Origin: Ruegeria atlantica
GTDB taxonomy: Bacteria > Pseudomonadota > Alphaproteobacteria > Rhodobacterales > Rhodobacteraceae
Reading direction: 5' to 3'
DNA length: 64,000 nt
NCBI RefSeq assembly: GCF_001458195.1
Contig: NZ_CYPU01000074.1
Location: forward strand, 62,001-126,000
The position numbers and the translations under genes are program-made. Of the stretch, positions 44,001 to 52,577 are shown one piece after another. Below the pieces are notes generated by a model. It did not search any database, had not been told where the DNA came from, and was given only the letters and a program-made list of their open reading frames with translations. Numbering within the stretch: the stretch's first letter is position 1; the number at the start of each line of letters is the position of its first letter.

Positions 44001-46451
44001 ATGAGCGATTTTCCTACAAAAGCCCGCGTGGTTGTTATCGGTGGCGGTGTGGTGGGGGCCTCCTCGCTGTACCATCTGGCCAAGAAGGGCTGGACTGATT
44101 GTGTTCTGCTGGAAAAGAACGAACTGACCGCTGGCTCGACTTGGCACGCGGCGGGTAACGTTCCGACGTTCTCGAATTCCTGGGCGATCATGAACATGCA
44201 GCGGTACTCAACCGAGCTGTATTCGCGTTTGGGCGAAGAGGTCGACTATCCGATGAACTACCACGTTTCAGGCTCGATCCGTCTTGCGCACAGCAAGGAG
44301 CGGATGCAAGAGTTCGAACACGCCATGGCGATGGGACGCTATCAAGGCATCCCGATGGAGATGTGGACCCCGGAAGAAGCTAAAGAGCGCTATCCTTTTC
44401 TGGCGACGCACGATCTTGAAGGCGTTCTTTACGATCCCACCGATGGTGATATTGATCCGGCGCAGCTGACACAGGCACTGGCCAAGGGTGCCCGTGACAT
44501 GGGCCAGAAGATCATCCGCTTTTGCCCGGCAACTGGCGTAACTCAGCACGACGACGGCATCTGGACCGTACACACCGACAAAGGCGATATAGCCTGCGAC
44601 TATGTTGTGAACGCCGCTGGGTATTACGCGCAGCGCGTGGGAGAGTGGTTCAAGCCCTTTGGCGGCCGCACAGTTCCCGCGATGGTGATGAGCCACCAGT
44701 ACCTGCTGACGGACGAAGTTCCAGAAATTGAAGAATGGTCCAAAGCGAACGGTGGTAAGAAATTGCCACTGCTGCGCGATGTGGATATCTCGTACTACCT
44801 GCGGCAGGAAAAGAATGGTTTCAACCTTGGTCCGTATGAGCCTAACTGCAAGGGCCACTGGATGACCGAAGACGACGCTATGCCCGAGGATTTCTCGTTC
44901 CAGCTGTGGAATGACGATCTCGACCGCATCGAAGACATCGTTACCGATGCGATGGAGCGGGTTCCGCTGATGGCAACCTCGGGTGTTGGCCGTGTCATCA
45001 ATGGTCCGATCCCCTATGCACCGGATGGCCTGCCGCTGATCGGCCCAATGCCCGGTGTGAAAAACGCGTTCGAGGCACACACATTCACCTTCGGCATCGC
45101 TCAGGGCGGTGGTGCAGGAAAGGTGCTAGCCGAATGGATCGTCGATGGCGCGACCGAGTGGGACATGTGGGCTGTCGATCCGCGCCGCTACACCGATTAC
45201 ACAGATCAGGACTACTGCAACCAGAAGGGTCTGGAAGTTTATGGCAACGAGTACGCCATGCACTTCCCTCATCACGAATGGCCTGCCGCACGCGACAAGA
45301 AACTGTCGCCGGTGCATGACAAGGTCAAAGCGCTGGGCGGCGTGATGGGTGCCTATAACGGATGGGAGCGGGCCAACTGGTTCGCAAAGCCGGGCGACGA
45401 CACGTCGCTTGATGCCACCCATACCTGGGGTCGGTCCGGCCCGTGGGAGCAGCGGATCAAAGAAGAATGCGAGGCCGTGCGAGATGATTGTGGAGTGCTG
45501 GATCTGCCAGGCTTCTCGCGCTTCATGGTCAAGGGAGAGGGCGCCGCTGAGGCGCTGCGCGGCCTCGCAACCGGAGGGTTGCCAAAGGTCGGCCGGATGA
45601 ACCTCATCTACGTCTCCGATGACCGTGGTCGCATTCTGACCGAGATGTCATGTATCCGTCTTGGCGAGGACGAATTCGTCATGATCACCGCCGCCACCGC
45701 GCAATGGCATGACCGTGACATCCTGATGAACGCGATGCCTGCGAGTGTGTCGATCGAGGACGTGACCACAACACGCGACACTCTGATCGTCACGGGCCCG
45801 AAATCGCGCGAAACCCTGTCGAAGCTGACAGATGCCGATCTGACCACTGGTTGGCTGACCCACCAGTCCGCCACCGTTGCTGGCCAGCCCGCCTACCTGA
45901 TCCGCGTCTCTTTTGCCGGTGAACTGGGCTGGGAAGTGCACGCCCTGAACGAGCATATGCCTGCGATCTATGACGCAATCGTCGACGCTGGTGCCAAGCC
46001 GTTCGGGATGTATGCCCTGAACTCACTGCGTATCGAAAAAGGCTATCGGGCATGGAAGGGCGACCTGTCGACCGACTACTCTCTGCTGGAAGGTGGGCTG
46101 GAGCGGTTCGTCAAACTCGACAAGCCGCAAGATTTCCCCGGCAAGGCTGCAATCCTGAACGAAAAGCAGCAGGGCGTGAAAAAGGCCTTTGTCACCATTA
46201 CAGTGGATGCAGGAGACTGCGACGCGCCCTACATGTCCTGCATCTGGCAGAACGGCGAGATCGTGGGCGAGACCACTTCGGGCGCATGGGGTTACCGCGT
46301 CGGCAAGTCCATCGCGCTGGGCATGGTCAAGGCCGAGCTTGCCAATCCCGGCACCGAGCTTGAAGTCGAAATCTACGGCCAAAAGTGCCGCGCTGTGGTA
46401 GAGCAGGATCAGCCGCTCTGGGATCCTGAGAACGAGCGGTTGCGCGCTTAA
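44001..46451 (+). CDS. FAD/GcvT-fusion dehydrogenase 1 (dimethylglycine/sarcosine dehydrogenase-like)
   Basis: An 816-residue two-part enzyme. The N-terminal half is a DAO-type FAD domain (VVIGGGVVGASSLYHLAKKG, 11-30), with the covalent-FAD histidine H49 in GSTWHAAG. The C-terminal half (about 420-816) is a GcvT-like tetrahydrofolate-binding domain (VLDLPGFSRFMVKG, FAGELGWEVHAL, ALNSLRIEKGYRAW). Such enzymes oxidise an N-methyl group, and the folate half captures the one-carbon unit. The stretch after H49 (NVPTFSNSWAIMNMQ) differs from both the mammalian enzyme and its own paralogue downstream, so its substrate may be different. It is followed by the cupin gene after 18 bases. Confidence 0.88.
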   Translation: MSDFPTKARVVVIGGGVVGASSLYHLAKKGWTDCVLLEKNELTAGSTWHAAGNVPTFSNSWAIMNMQRYSTELYSRLGEEVDYPMNYHVSGSIRLAHSKERMQEFEHAMAMGRYQGIPMEMWTPEEAKERYPFLATHDLEGVLYDPTDGDIDPAQLTQALAKGARDMGQKIIRFCPATGVTQHDDGIWTVHTDKGDIACDYVVNAAGYYAQRVGEWFKPFGGRTVPAMVMSHQYLLTDEVPEIEEWSKANGGKKLPLLRDVDISYYLRQEKNGFNLGPYEPNCKGHWMTEDDAMPEDFSFQLWNDDLDRIEDIVTDAMERVPLMATSGVGRVINGPIPYAPDGLPLIGPMPGVKNAFEAHTFTFGIAQGGGAGKVLAEWIVDGATEWDMWAVDPRRYTDYTDQDYCNQKGLEVYGNEYAMHFPHHEWPAARDKKLSPVHDKVKALGGVMGAYNGWERANWFAKPGDDTSLDATHTWGRSGPWEQRIKEECEAVRDDCGVLDLPGFSRFMVKGEGAAEALRGLATGGLPKVGRMNLIYVSDDRGRILTEMSCIRLGEDEFVMITAATAQWHDRDILMNAMPASVSIEDVTTTRDTLIVTGPKSRETLSKLTDADLTTGWLTHQSATVAGQPAYLIRVSFAGELGWEVHALNEHMPAIYDAIVDAGAKPFGMYALNSLRIEKGYRAWKGDLSTDYSLLEGGLERFVKLDKPQDFPGKAAILNEKQQGVKKAFVTITVDAGDCDAPYMSCIWQNGEIVGETTSGAWGYRVGKSIALGMVKAELANPGTELEVEIYGQKCRAVVEQDQPLWDPENERLRA

Positions 46452-46469
46452 ACTCTCACGGAGACCACC

Positions 46470-46946
46470 ATGAGCAAACGATACGCCAAACTGGGACCCG
46501 GTGAGGGTCCCAACTATGACTGGGAAAATGACCACACCTTTGTGAAAGTGTCTGGTCAGGACACCGATGGCGCATACACGCTCATGGAAGATAATCTGAA
46601 GGCCAGCTTCGCGCTTGGCCTTCATCGCCATGATACCCACGCCGAGACTTTCTACTTTCTGGAAGGCGCGGTGGATTTCTACGTTGATGGCGACTGGCAT
46701 CGCTGTACTCCGGGCACAACCATGCATGTCCCGCCTGGAGTACCCCATGCGTGTCGCGTCGCTGATGGCGCGCCCGCCAGAATGCTGATGATCTTTCAGC
46801 CCTCGGGGTTTGACGGGTTTCTGGCTGAACTGGCAAAAATGACCGAGGCTGACTTTGCAGATGAGGCGAAAATGGCCGAGCTGAACGCGCGTTACGACAT
46901 TGTGCCGATGGGGCCGGTTCCAGCCCATCCGGAAGACAGGGTCTAA
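46470..46946 (+). CDS. Cupin-domain protein
   Basis: A 158-residue single cupin. The metal motif is GLHRHDTHAETFYFLEG (residues about 49-65) with the second box PGTTMHVPPGVPHACR. Four likely ligands (His, His, Glu, His) are present, so it may bind Fe or Mn. Its fold covers isomerases, dioxygenases and sensors; a small-molecule role beside the dehydrogenase is inference. It sits 18 bases after that gene and 2 bases before the reductase gene. Confidence 0.8.
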   Translation: MSKRYAKLGPGEGPNYDWENDHTFVKVSGQDTDGAYTLMEDNLKASFALGLHRHDTHAETFYFLEGAVDFYVDGDWHRCTPGTTMHVPPGVPHACRVADGAPARMLMIFQPSGFDGFLAELAKMTEADFADEAKMAELNARYDIVPMGPVPAHPEDRV

Positions 46947-46948
46947 AG

Positions 46949-48001
46949 ATGACCACGCCCACGAAAATGTCCGGCGTTTACCTGACGCGCCACGGCGGTC
47001 CCGAAGCGCTGGAATGGCGCGAGGATATTCCGGTCCCAACGCCTGGTCCGGGGAAGGTTCTGGTTCGGGTCGCGGCTGCAGGGGTAAACAACACCGACAT
47101 CAATACACGGGTCGGCTGGTATTCCTCGGACGTGACCGGGGCAACGGACGCCGTTGATCAGGATGTTGATGCCGGAGGCTGGGGAGGTTCGTTGGCGTTT
47201 CCGCGCATTCAGGGTGGCGATCTATGTGGGATAGTCGAATTGGCAGGGCAAGAGACCGGGTTTCAAGCCGGGCAACGGGTGACCTGCCCGATCAACTTGC
47301 CGCGCCCACGCCCCGGCAATCCGACTGGCTTTATCGCATTAGGCTCTGAAATCGACGGAGCGTTTTCGCAATACTGTCTGGTTCAGGCCGACGACCTGTA
47401 TGACGTGACGGCCTCACCCCTGTCAGATGTCGAAATCGCCGCCATCCCCTGTGCATTTGGCACGGCCGAGAACCTGTTAACCCGTGCTGGCGTGACCGCT
47501 GGTCATAAGGTGCTGGTCACCGGTGCCTCGGGTGGCGTGGGCCTCGCCGCCGTGCAACTGGCGTCTCTACGCGGGGCGACAGTTTGGGGCGTTACGGGTT
47601 CAGCCAAGGCCGAGGTGGTCAAAGCGCAGGGGGCCGTGGACACCTTTGACCGCAACGCGCCGCTTCCAAAGGACATGTTCGACGTCGTGATCGACGTGGT
47701 CGGAGGCCCGGCATGGCCCGGCCTGATCCTGGCCCTGAAACCCGGCGGGCACTATGCCGTTTCCGGGGCAATCGCAGGACCAATCGTTTCGGCTGACCTG
47801 CGTGAGATCTACCTGCGCGACATCACGATTCACGGCTGCACACATCAGGCATTTGAAGTCTTTGGCCGCCTTGTTGAGATGATGAATGCGGGCCGCATCA
47901 AGCCTTTGGTTTCCAAGACCTATCCACTAAGAGACATCGCCAAGGCGCAGGAGGACTTTCAGTCCAAGGCGCTGCCGGGAAAACTCGTTCTAATTCCGTA
48001 G
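46949..48001 (+). CDS. Medium-chain dehydrogenase/reductase (quinone-oxidoreductase-like)
   Basis: A 350-residue MDR. The N-terminal GroES-like domain has VRVAAAGVNNTDINTR, and the NADPH loop is VLVTGASGGVGLAAVQLAS. The GHE zinc motif of true alcohol dehydrogenases is absent, so it is closer to the zinc-free quinone oxidoreductases. The insert between residues 70 and 100 (DVDAGGWGGSLAFPRIQGGDLCG) is longer than in the QOR type. It starts 2 bases after the cupin stop. Reduction or oxidation of a pathway intermediate is inference. Confidence 0.85.
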   Translation: MTTPTKMSGVYLTRHGGPEALEWREDIPVPTPGPGKVLVRVAAAGVNNTDINTRVGWYSSDVTGATDAVDQDVDAGGWGGSLAFPRIQGGDLCGIVELAGQETGFQAGQRVTCPINLPRPRPGNPTGFIALGSEIDGAFSQYCLVQADDLYDVTASPLSDVEIAAIPCAFGTAENLLTRAGVTAGHKVLVTGASGGVGLAAVQLASLRGATVWGVTGSAKAEVVKAQGAVDTFDRNAPLPKDMFDVVIDVVGGPAWPGLILALKPGGHYAVSGAIAGPIVSADLREIYLRDITIHGCTHQAFEVFGRLVEMMNAGRIKPLVSKTYPLRDIAKAQEDFQSKALPGKLVLIP

Positions 48002-48013
48002 GGAGGTTGGCAA

Positions 48014-48907
48014 ATGGCAGATATCACGCTTCTGGATGGCTCGATTGGGCAAGAACTGGTCAAACGCAGCGGGGACAAGCCCACGCCGCTGTGGTCGACG
48101 CGCGTGATGATCGACCACCCGGAACTGGTGGAAGAGGTCCATGCCGAGTACTTCCGCCGTGGCGCGACGGTTGCAACGACCAACACCTACGCGGTCCATC
48201 GCTCTCGGCTGGAACGTCTGGATATGGAGGATCAACTGCCCGATCTGGTCCGTGCTGCGGTTACCCAGGCGAACCACGCACGCACGGGCAGTTCCGGGCG
48301 TATCGCCGGGGCGCTGGGTCCTTTGCTGGCGTCTTATCGCCCCGATCTGAACCCTGATGTGGAAGACGCCGCCGAAAAGTTCGCCGAGTTGGCTAACCTC
48401 ATGTCCGATGACGTCGACCTTTTCCTGATCGAAACCGTTTCCTCGGTGCAAGAGGCCGAAGGGGCCCTACGTGGTACGGCTGAGGCAGGCAAACCGGTCT
48501 GGCTGGCGCTTTCTGTGATGGATGATGACGGAACACGGCTGCGATCCGGTGAAATGCTTGCTGATGTTGCGCCTCTTGTGGATCGGTTCAACCCTGACGC
48601 TGTTCTGATAAACTGTTCGCGCCCCGAAGCTATTCCCGCCGCGCTCAAGGTCATAGCCACGATGGGCCGACCATTTGGGGCCTATGCAAACGGGTTCACA
48701 GGGATTGCACAGGATTTCCTGAAAGACGCGCCGACTGTCGACGTGTTGACACAACGCCACGATCTTGGACCCGAGGCTTATGCCGATCATGCCATGGAAT
48801 GGGTAGCGCAGGGGGCAACGATTGTTGGCGGATGCTGCGAAGTCGGGCCGGATCACATAGAGGTCCTTGCCGATCGATTGCGGTCCGCCGGGCACCGGAT
48901 CGTCTGA
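48014..48907 (+). CDS. Homocysteine S-methyltransferase-family protein
   Basis: A 297-residue zinc-dependent methyltransferase barrel. The zinc cysteines are C201 (LINCSRPEAI) and C274/C275 (VGGCCEVGPDHI), with GATVATTNTY at the substrate side. The family includes betaine-, S-methylmethionine- and methylcobalamin-type homocysteine methyltransferases. Next to dimethylglycine-dehydrogenase-like genes it is best read as a betaine-homocysteine-type enzyme that makes dimethylglycine. AGGGAGG stands just before the ATG, giving a strong ribosome site. The regulator gene follows 10 bases later. Confidence 0.88.
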   Translation: MADITLLDGSIGQELVKRSGDKPTPLWSTRVMIDHPELVEEVHAEYFRRGATVATTNTYAVHRSRLERLDMEDQLPDLVRAAVTQANHARTGSSGRIAGALGPLLASYRPDLNPDVEDAAEKFAELANLMSDDVDLFLIETVSSVQEAEGALRGTAEAGKPVWLALSVMDDDGTRLRSGEMLADVAPLVDRFNPDAVLINCSRPEAIPAALKVIATMGRPFGAYANGFTGIAQDFLKDAPTVDVLTQRHDLGPEAYADHAMEWVAQGATIVGGCCEVGPDHIEVLADRLRSAGHRIV

Positions 48908-48917
48908 GAGGAAAGTG

Positions 48918-49892
48918 ATGCCATCGCCGTCGAACATCCCGGCTTCTAACGCGCAGCGACATTTCGACATCGTTGTCGCGCCGGGCTATGTGCTGCTGGA
49001 ACTGGCGTCATTGGTTGAGGTGCTGCGGTTGGCCAACCGCGTTTGTCCGAGCCCGCCATTCACCTATACCTATCGCTCTCTGAGGGGGGGGGCGGTCGCC
49101 AGCAGCAGCGAGGCGACGATCCAGACCGACCGCATTCCGTCGCAGCCCAACGCGGACTATTTGTTCGTCATCGGAAATTCCGATCCCGATCATCCTGATC
49201 TGTCGCTGGGGCGTGTTGTGTCGGATTATACTTTCCGCGGTGCACAGGTCTTTTTGCTGTCCGAAGCTGCAAGCCGCTATATCGACGAGCAGGGGACCGA
49301 GGACATGTCGACCCACTGGGAAAACGCGTCCTTCCTGCGTGAACGTCGCGCCCAGTTCGAGGCCAAACTGTCGATTGCAACAGAACAGGGCGCCGTGGTG
49401 ACCTGCGCCGGGATGGAGGCCACTACCGATGTAGCGCTGGCCGTGATCGGGCGTCATATTTCCGGGCCAACAAGAATGACCGTGGCCGACATCATGCTGC
49501 ACGAAAATATCCGGGATTTCTCGTCTCTCCAGCCGTTTTCCGGATCAAAGACCACCGCTACAGGTGACACCAAACTGGACCAGTGCATCAAGGTGATGCA
49601 GGCCAATATCGAAGACCCGCTGCCGATTAACGAAATCGTCGAAGCGCTAAAGCTTTCGAACCGATCTCTGGAACGGAAGTTCAAGAACTATTTCGGAACC
49701 ACACCAAACGGCTTTTACCGCGAAATGCGGCTGGCCAAGGCCAATAACCTACTGCTGAACACAACGATGAGTGTTCGCGAAATTGGTCTTGCCTGCGGGT
49801 TTCCCAACGGTTTCTCGTCGGTCTATAAAAGTTTTTTCGGCGTAACCCCCTTTGTGCTGAGACGCGAAAAACGGCAAGTCAAACAACGTTGA
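48918..49892 (+). CDS. GlxA-family AraC-type regulator (GbdR-like)
   Basis: A 324-residue regulator. An N-terminal DJ-1/PfpI-like ligand domain (FDIVVAPGYVLLELASLVEVLRLANR, about 15-40, to about 200) is followed by two AraC helix-turn-helix motifs (NRSLERKFKNYFGTTP and VREIGLACGFPNGFSSVYKSFFGVTP). GbdR of Pseudomonas, which responds to glycine betaine and dimethylglycine, has this architecture. It lies between the methyltransferase and the second dehydrogenase, so it is the likely local activator. Start 48918 follows GAGAGGAAAG. Confidence 0.88.
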   Translation: MPSPSNIPASNAQRHFDIVVAPGYVLLELASLVEVLRLANRVCPSPPFTYTYRSLRGGAVASSSEATIQTDRIPSQPNADYLFVIGNSDPDHPDLSLGRVVSDYTFRGAQVFLLSEAASRYIDEQGTEDMSTHWENASFLRERRAQFEAKLSIATEQGAVVTCAGMEATTDVALAVIGRHISGPTRMTVADIMLHENIRDFSSLQPFSGSKTTATGDTKLDQCIKVMQANIEDPLPINEIVEALKLSNRSLERKFKNYFGTTPNGFYREMRLAKANNLLLNTTMSVREIGLACGFPNGFSSVYKSFFGVTPFVLRREKRQVKQR

Positions 49893-49922
49893 TTTTTGCA
49901 AATGGGCTGACGTTTTTCGTGC
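49893..49922 (+). promoter_or_regulatory. Direct repeat, possible AraC-type operator
   Basis: TTTTTGCA at 49893 and TTTTTCGTGCA at 49913 begin exactly 20 bases apart, about two helical turns, in the 89-base gap before the second dehydrogenase gene. The GlxA-type regulator gene ends immediately upstream. Direct repeats are usual for AraC-family sites; this assignment is inference. Confidence 0.35.
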
Positions 49923-49981
49923 ATTCTGTGTCGCTCTTCCGTGTCATTTTGGGTGGAAACTCATAAAGCGGAATCATGAGA

Positions 49982-52435
49982 ATGGCTGATCTTCCAAACA
50001 AGGCCCGTGTTGTCATTATCGGTGGTGGTGTCATCGGATGTTCGGTGGCGTATCACCTGACCAAGAAAGGCTGGAAAGACGTTGTCCAGCTGGAGCGTAA
50101 GCAGATGACCAGCGGCACGACCTGGCATGCAGCGGGTCTGATCGCTCAGCTGCGCGCAACGGCGAACATGACAAAGCTGGCGAAATACAGCCAGGAACTC
50201 TATGGCTCGCTCGAAGAAGAAACCGGTGTGGCCACAGGCTTTAAACGCTGTGGATCAATCACCGTGGCGCTAACCGAAGAGCGCAAAGAAGAGATCTACC
50301 GTCAGGCGGCCATGGCGCGCGCTTTCGGCGTCGAGGTCGAAGAAATCGAGAATGAGCGTGTTCAGGAGCTGTATCCCCACATCAACCTCGAAGGCGTGAA
50401 GGGTGCTGTTTACTTACCGCTGGATGGTCAGGGTGACCCGGCCAACATTGCCTTAGCGCTGGCAAAGGGCGCCCGTCAGCGTGGCGGTATCGTCAAAGAA
50501 CGTGTGAAAGTCACCGACATTGTCAAACAAGACCGCAAGGTAACCGGCGTTGACTGGGTCGCAGATGACGGCAGCGCTTCGGGTCATATCGAATGCGACA
50601 TGGTGGTGAACTGCGCCGGTATGTGGGGGCATCAGGTCGGCCAGATGGCTGGCGTGAACGTGCCGTTGCACGCCTGCGAACACTTCTACATCGTTACCGA
50701 AAATATCGACGGTTTGACCCAGTTGCCGGTTCTGCGCGTTCCCGATGAATGCGCGTATTACAAAGAGGACGCAGGCAAAATCCTGTTGGGTGCATTTGAA
50801 CCGAATGCCAAGCCCTGGGCGATGGACGGTATTCCTGACACCTTTGAATTCGACCAGTTGCCCGAGGATTTCGACCATTTCGAACCGATCCTCGAAGCTG
50901 CGTGCGAACGTATGCCGATGCTGGCCGAAGCGGGTATTCACACCTTCTTCAACGGGCCCGAGTCGTTTACCCCCGATGACGCCTATCATCTGGGCCTCGC
51001 GCCTGAGATGGACAATGTCTGGGTCGCGGCGGGCTTCAACTCGATCGGCATCCAATCCGCCGGTGGCGCTGGCATGGCCCTGGCCGAATGGATGGACAGC
51101 GGTGAAAAACCGTTCGATCTGGGAGACGTGGACATCAGCCGGATGCAGCCGTTCCAGGGGAATAAGCAGTACCTGTTTGAGCGCTCGAAAGAGACGCTAG
51201 GCTTGCTCTACGCTGACCACTATCCCTATCGCCAAAAGGCCACTGCGCGCGGCGTGCGTCGGACCCCATTCCACCACCACCTGCTAGAACAGGGCGCGGT
51301 CATGGGCGAGTTGGCGGGTTGGGAACGTGCCAACTGGTTCGCGAATGAAGGGCAGGAGCGCGAGTATCAGTACAGCTGGAAACGCCAGAACTGGTTCGAG
51401 AACTCGGCTGCCGAGCATAAAGCCGTGCGCGAGAATGTCGGCATGTATGACATGTCGTCCTTTGGCAAAATCCGCGTTGACGGCCCGAATGCCGAAGCAT
51501 TCATGAACTATATCGGTGGCGGCGATTACTCGGTCCCGAATGGCAAGATCGTTTATACTCAGTTCCTTAACCGCGCAGGCGGGATTGAGGCGGACGTGAC
51601 CGTCACCCGCCTGACCGAGACCGCTTATCTGGTGGTGACCCCGGCAGCGACCCGTTTGGCTGACCAGACTTGGATGCAGCGCCATGCGGGCAACTTCAAC
51701 GTCGTTGTCACCGATGTTACTGCGGGTGAGGGCGTTCTGGCCATTATGGGTCCAAATGCGCGTACGCTGCTTGAAAAAGTCTCGCCCAGCGATTTCACCA
51801 ACGCGACCAACCCGTTCGGCACCGCACAAGAAATCGAGATCGGCATGGGCTTGGCCCGCGCCCACCGTGTTACCTACGTGGGAGAGCTTGGCTGGGAAAT
51901 CTATGTCTCGTCCGACATGGCAGGTCACGTGTTCGAAACCTTGCACGAAGCAGGTCAGGATATGGGGTTGAAACTGTGCGGCATGCACATGATGGACAGC
52001 GCCCGGATCGAAAAAGGCTTCCGCCACTTCGGCCACGACATCACTTGTGAGGACCATGTGGTCGATGCCGGGCTTGGCTTTGCGGTCAAGGTCGACAAGG
52101 GCGGCGATTTCATCGGGCGTGAAGCGGTGATCGCGCGCAAGGAAAGCGGACCGCATAACCGCCTGTTTCAGTTCAAGCTGACCGATCCGGAACCGCTGTT
52201 GTTCCATAACGAGCCGATCATCCGAGACGGCGAGTATGTGGGCTATCTGTCCTCAGGCAACTATGGCCACACGCTGGGCGGTGCGATCGGTCTGGGTTAT
52301 GTGCCCTGCGAAGGCGAAAAGGCCGCTGACGTTTTGGCCTCGACCTACGAGATCGATGTGTGCGGCGTCAAAGTCAAAGCCGAAGCATCACTCAAGCCGA
52401 TGTACGATCCAAAATCCGAGCGCGTTAAAGTTTAG
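49982..52435 (+). CDS. FAD/GcvT-fusion dehydrogenase 2 (dimethylglycine dehydrogenase-like)
   Basis: An 817-residue paralogue of the gene at 44001 with the same layout: FAD loop VVIIGGGVIGCSVAYHLTKKG (9-29, beginning with VVII), covalent-FAD histidine H49 in GTTWHAAGLIAQLR, and a C-terminal GcvT pair ending NYGHTLGGAIGLGYV. It is closer than the other to typical dimethylglycine/sarcosine dehydrogenases. The ATG at 49982 (MADLPNKARV) is preferred because it has the better-spaced GCGGA and lines up with the paralogue; 49976 is six bases earlier. It has a strong terminator. Confidence 0.9.
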   Translation: MADLPNKARVVIIGGGVIGCSVAYHLTKKGWKDVVQLERKQMTSGTTWHAAGLIAQLRATANMTKLAKYSQELYGSLEEETGVATGFKRCGSITVALTEERKEEIYRQAAMARAFGVEVEEIENERVQELYPHINLEGVKGAVYLPLDGQGDPANIALALAKGARQRGGIVKERVKVTDIVKQDRKVTGVDWVADDGSASGHIECDMVVNCAGMWGHQVGQMAGVNVPLHACEHFYIVTENIDGLTQLPVLRVPDECAYYKEDAGKILLGAFEPNAKPWAMDGIPDTFEFDQLPEDFDHFEPILEAACERMPMLAEAGIHTFFNGPESFTPDDAYHLGLAPEMDNVWVAAGFNSIGIQSAGGAGMALAEWMDSGEKPFDLGDVDISRMQPFQGNKQYLFERSKETLGLLYADHYPYRQKATARGVRRTPFHHHLLEQGAVMGELAGWERANWFANEGQEREYQYSWKRQNWFENSAAEHKAVRENVGMYDMSSFGKIRVDGPNAEAFMNYIGGGDYSVPNGKIVYTQFLNRAGGIEADVTVTRLTETAYLVVTPAATRLADQTWMQRHAGNFNVVVTDVTAGEGVLAIMGPNARTLLEKVSPSDFTNATNPFGTAQEIEIGMGLARAHRVTYVGELGWEIYVSSDMAGHVFETLHEAGQDMGLKLCGMHMMDSARIEKGFRHFGHDITCEDHVVDAGLGFAVKVDKGGDFIGREAVIARKESGPHNRLFQFKLTDPEPLLFHNEPIIRDGEYVGYLSSGNYGHTLGGAIGLGYVPCEGEKAADVLASTYEIDVCGVKVKAEASLKPMYDPKSERVKV

Positions 52436-52453
52436 CGCCAAGGTTCGACACAT

Positions 52454-52479
52454 GGGGCGCTGCGGCGCCCCGTTTTCTT
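52454..52479 (+). terminator. Intrinsic terminator after dehydrogenase 2
   Basis: Stem GGGGCGC/GCGCCCC (52454-52460 and 52465-52471) with a TGCG loop, followed by GTTTTCTT. It marks the 3' end of the 42.4-52.4 kb cluster. Confidence 0.85.
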
Positions 52480-52577
52480 GGTACATATCAATTTTCTTGA
52501 TGCGACCGTTCACGGTTTTCGCAGTTTCCAAACCCTCCGGAACAGCCGTATAGACAAACGGTATCACCCGGAGATCC

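Noticed and set aside
51284-52207. 307-residue minus-strand open frame opposite dehydrogenase 2
   Set aside because: Mirrors the GcvT half of the enzyme with no start site and no domain.
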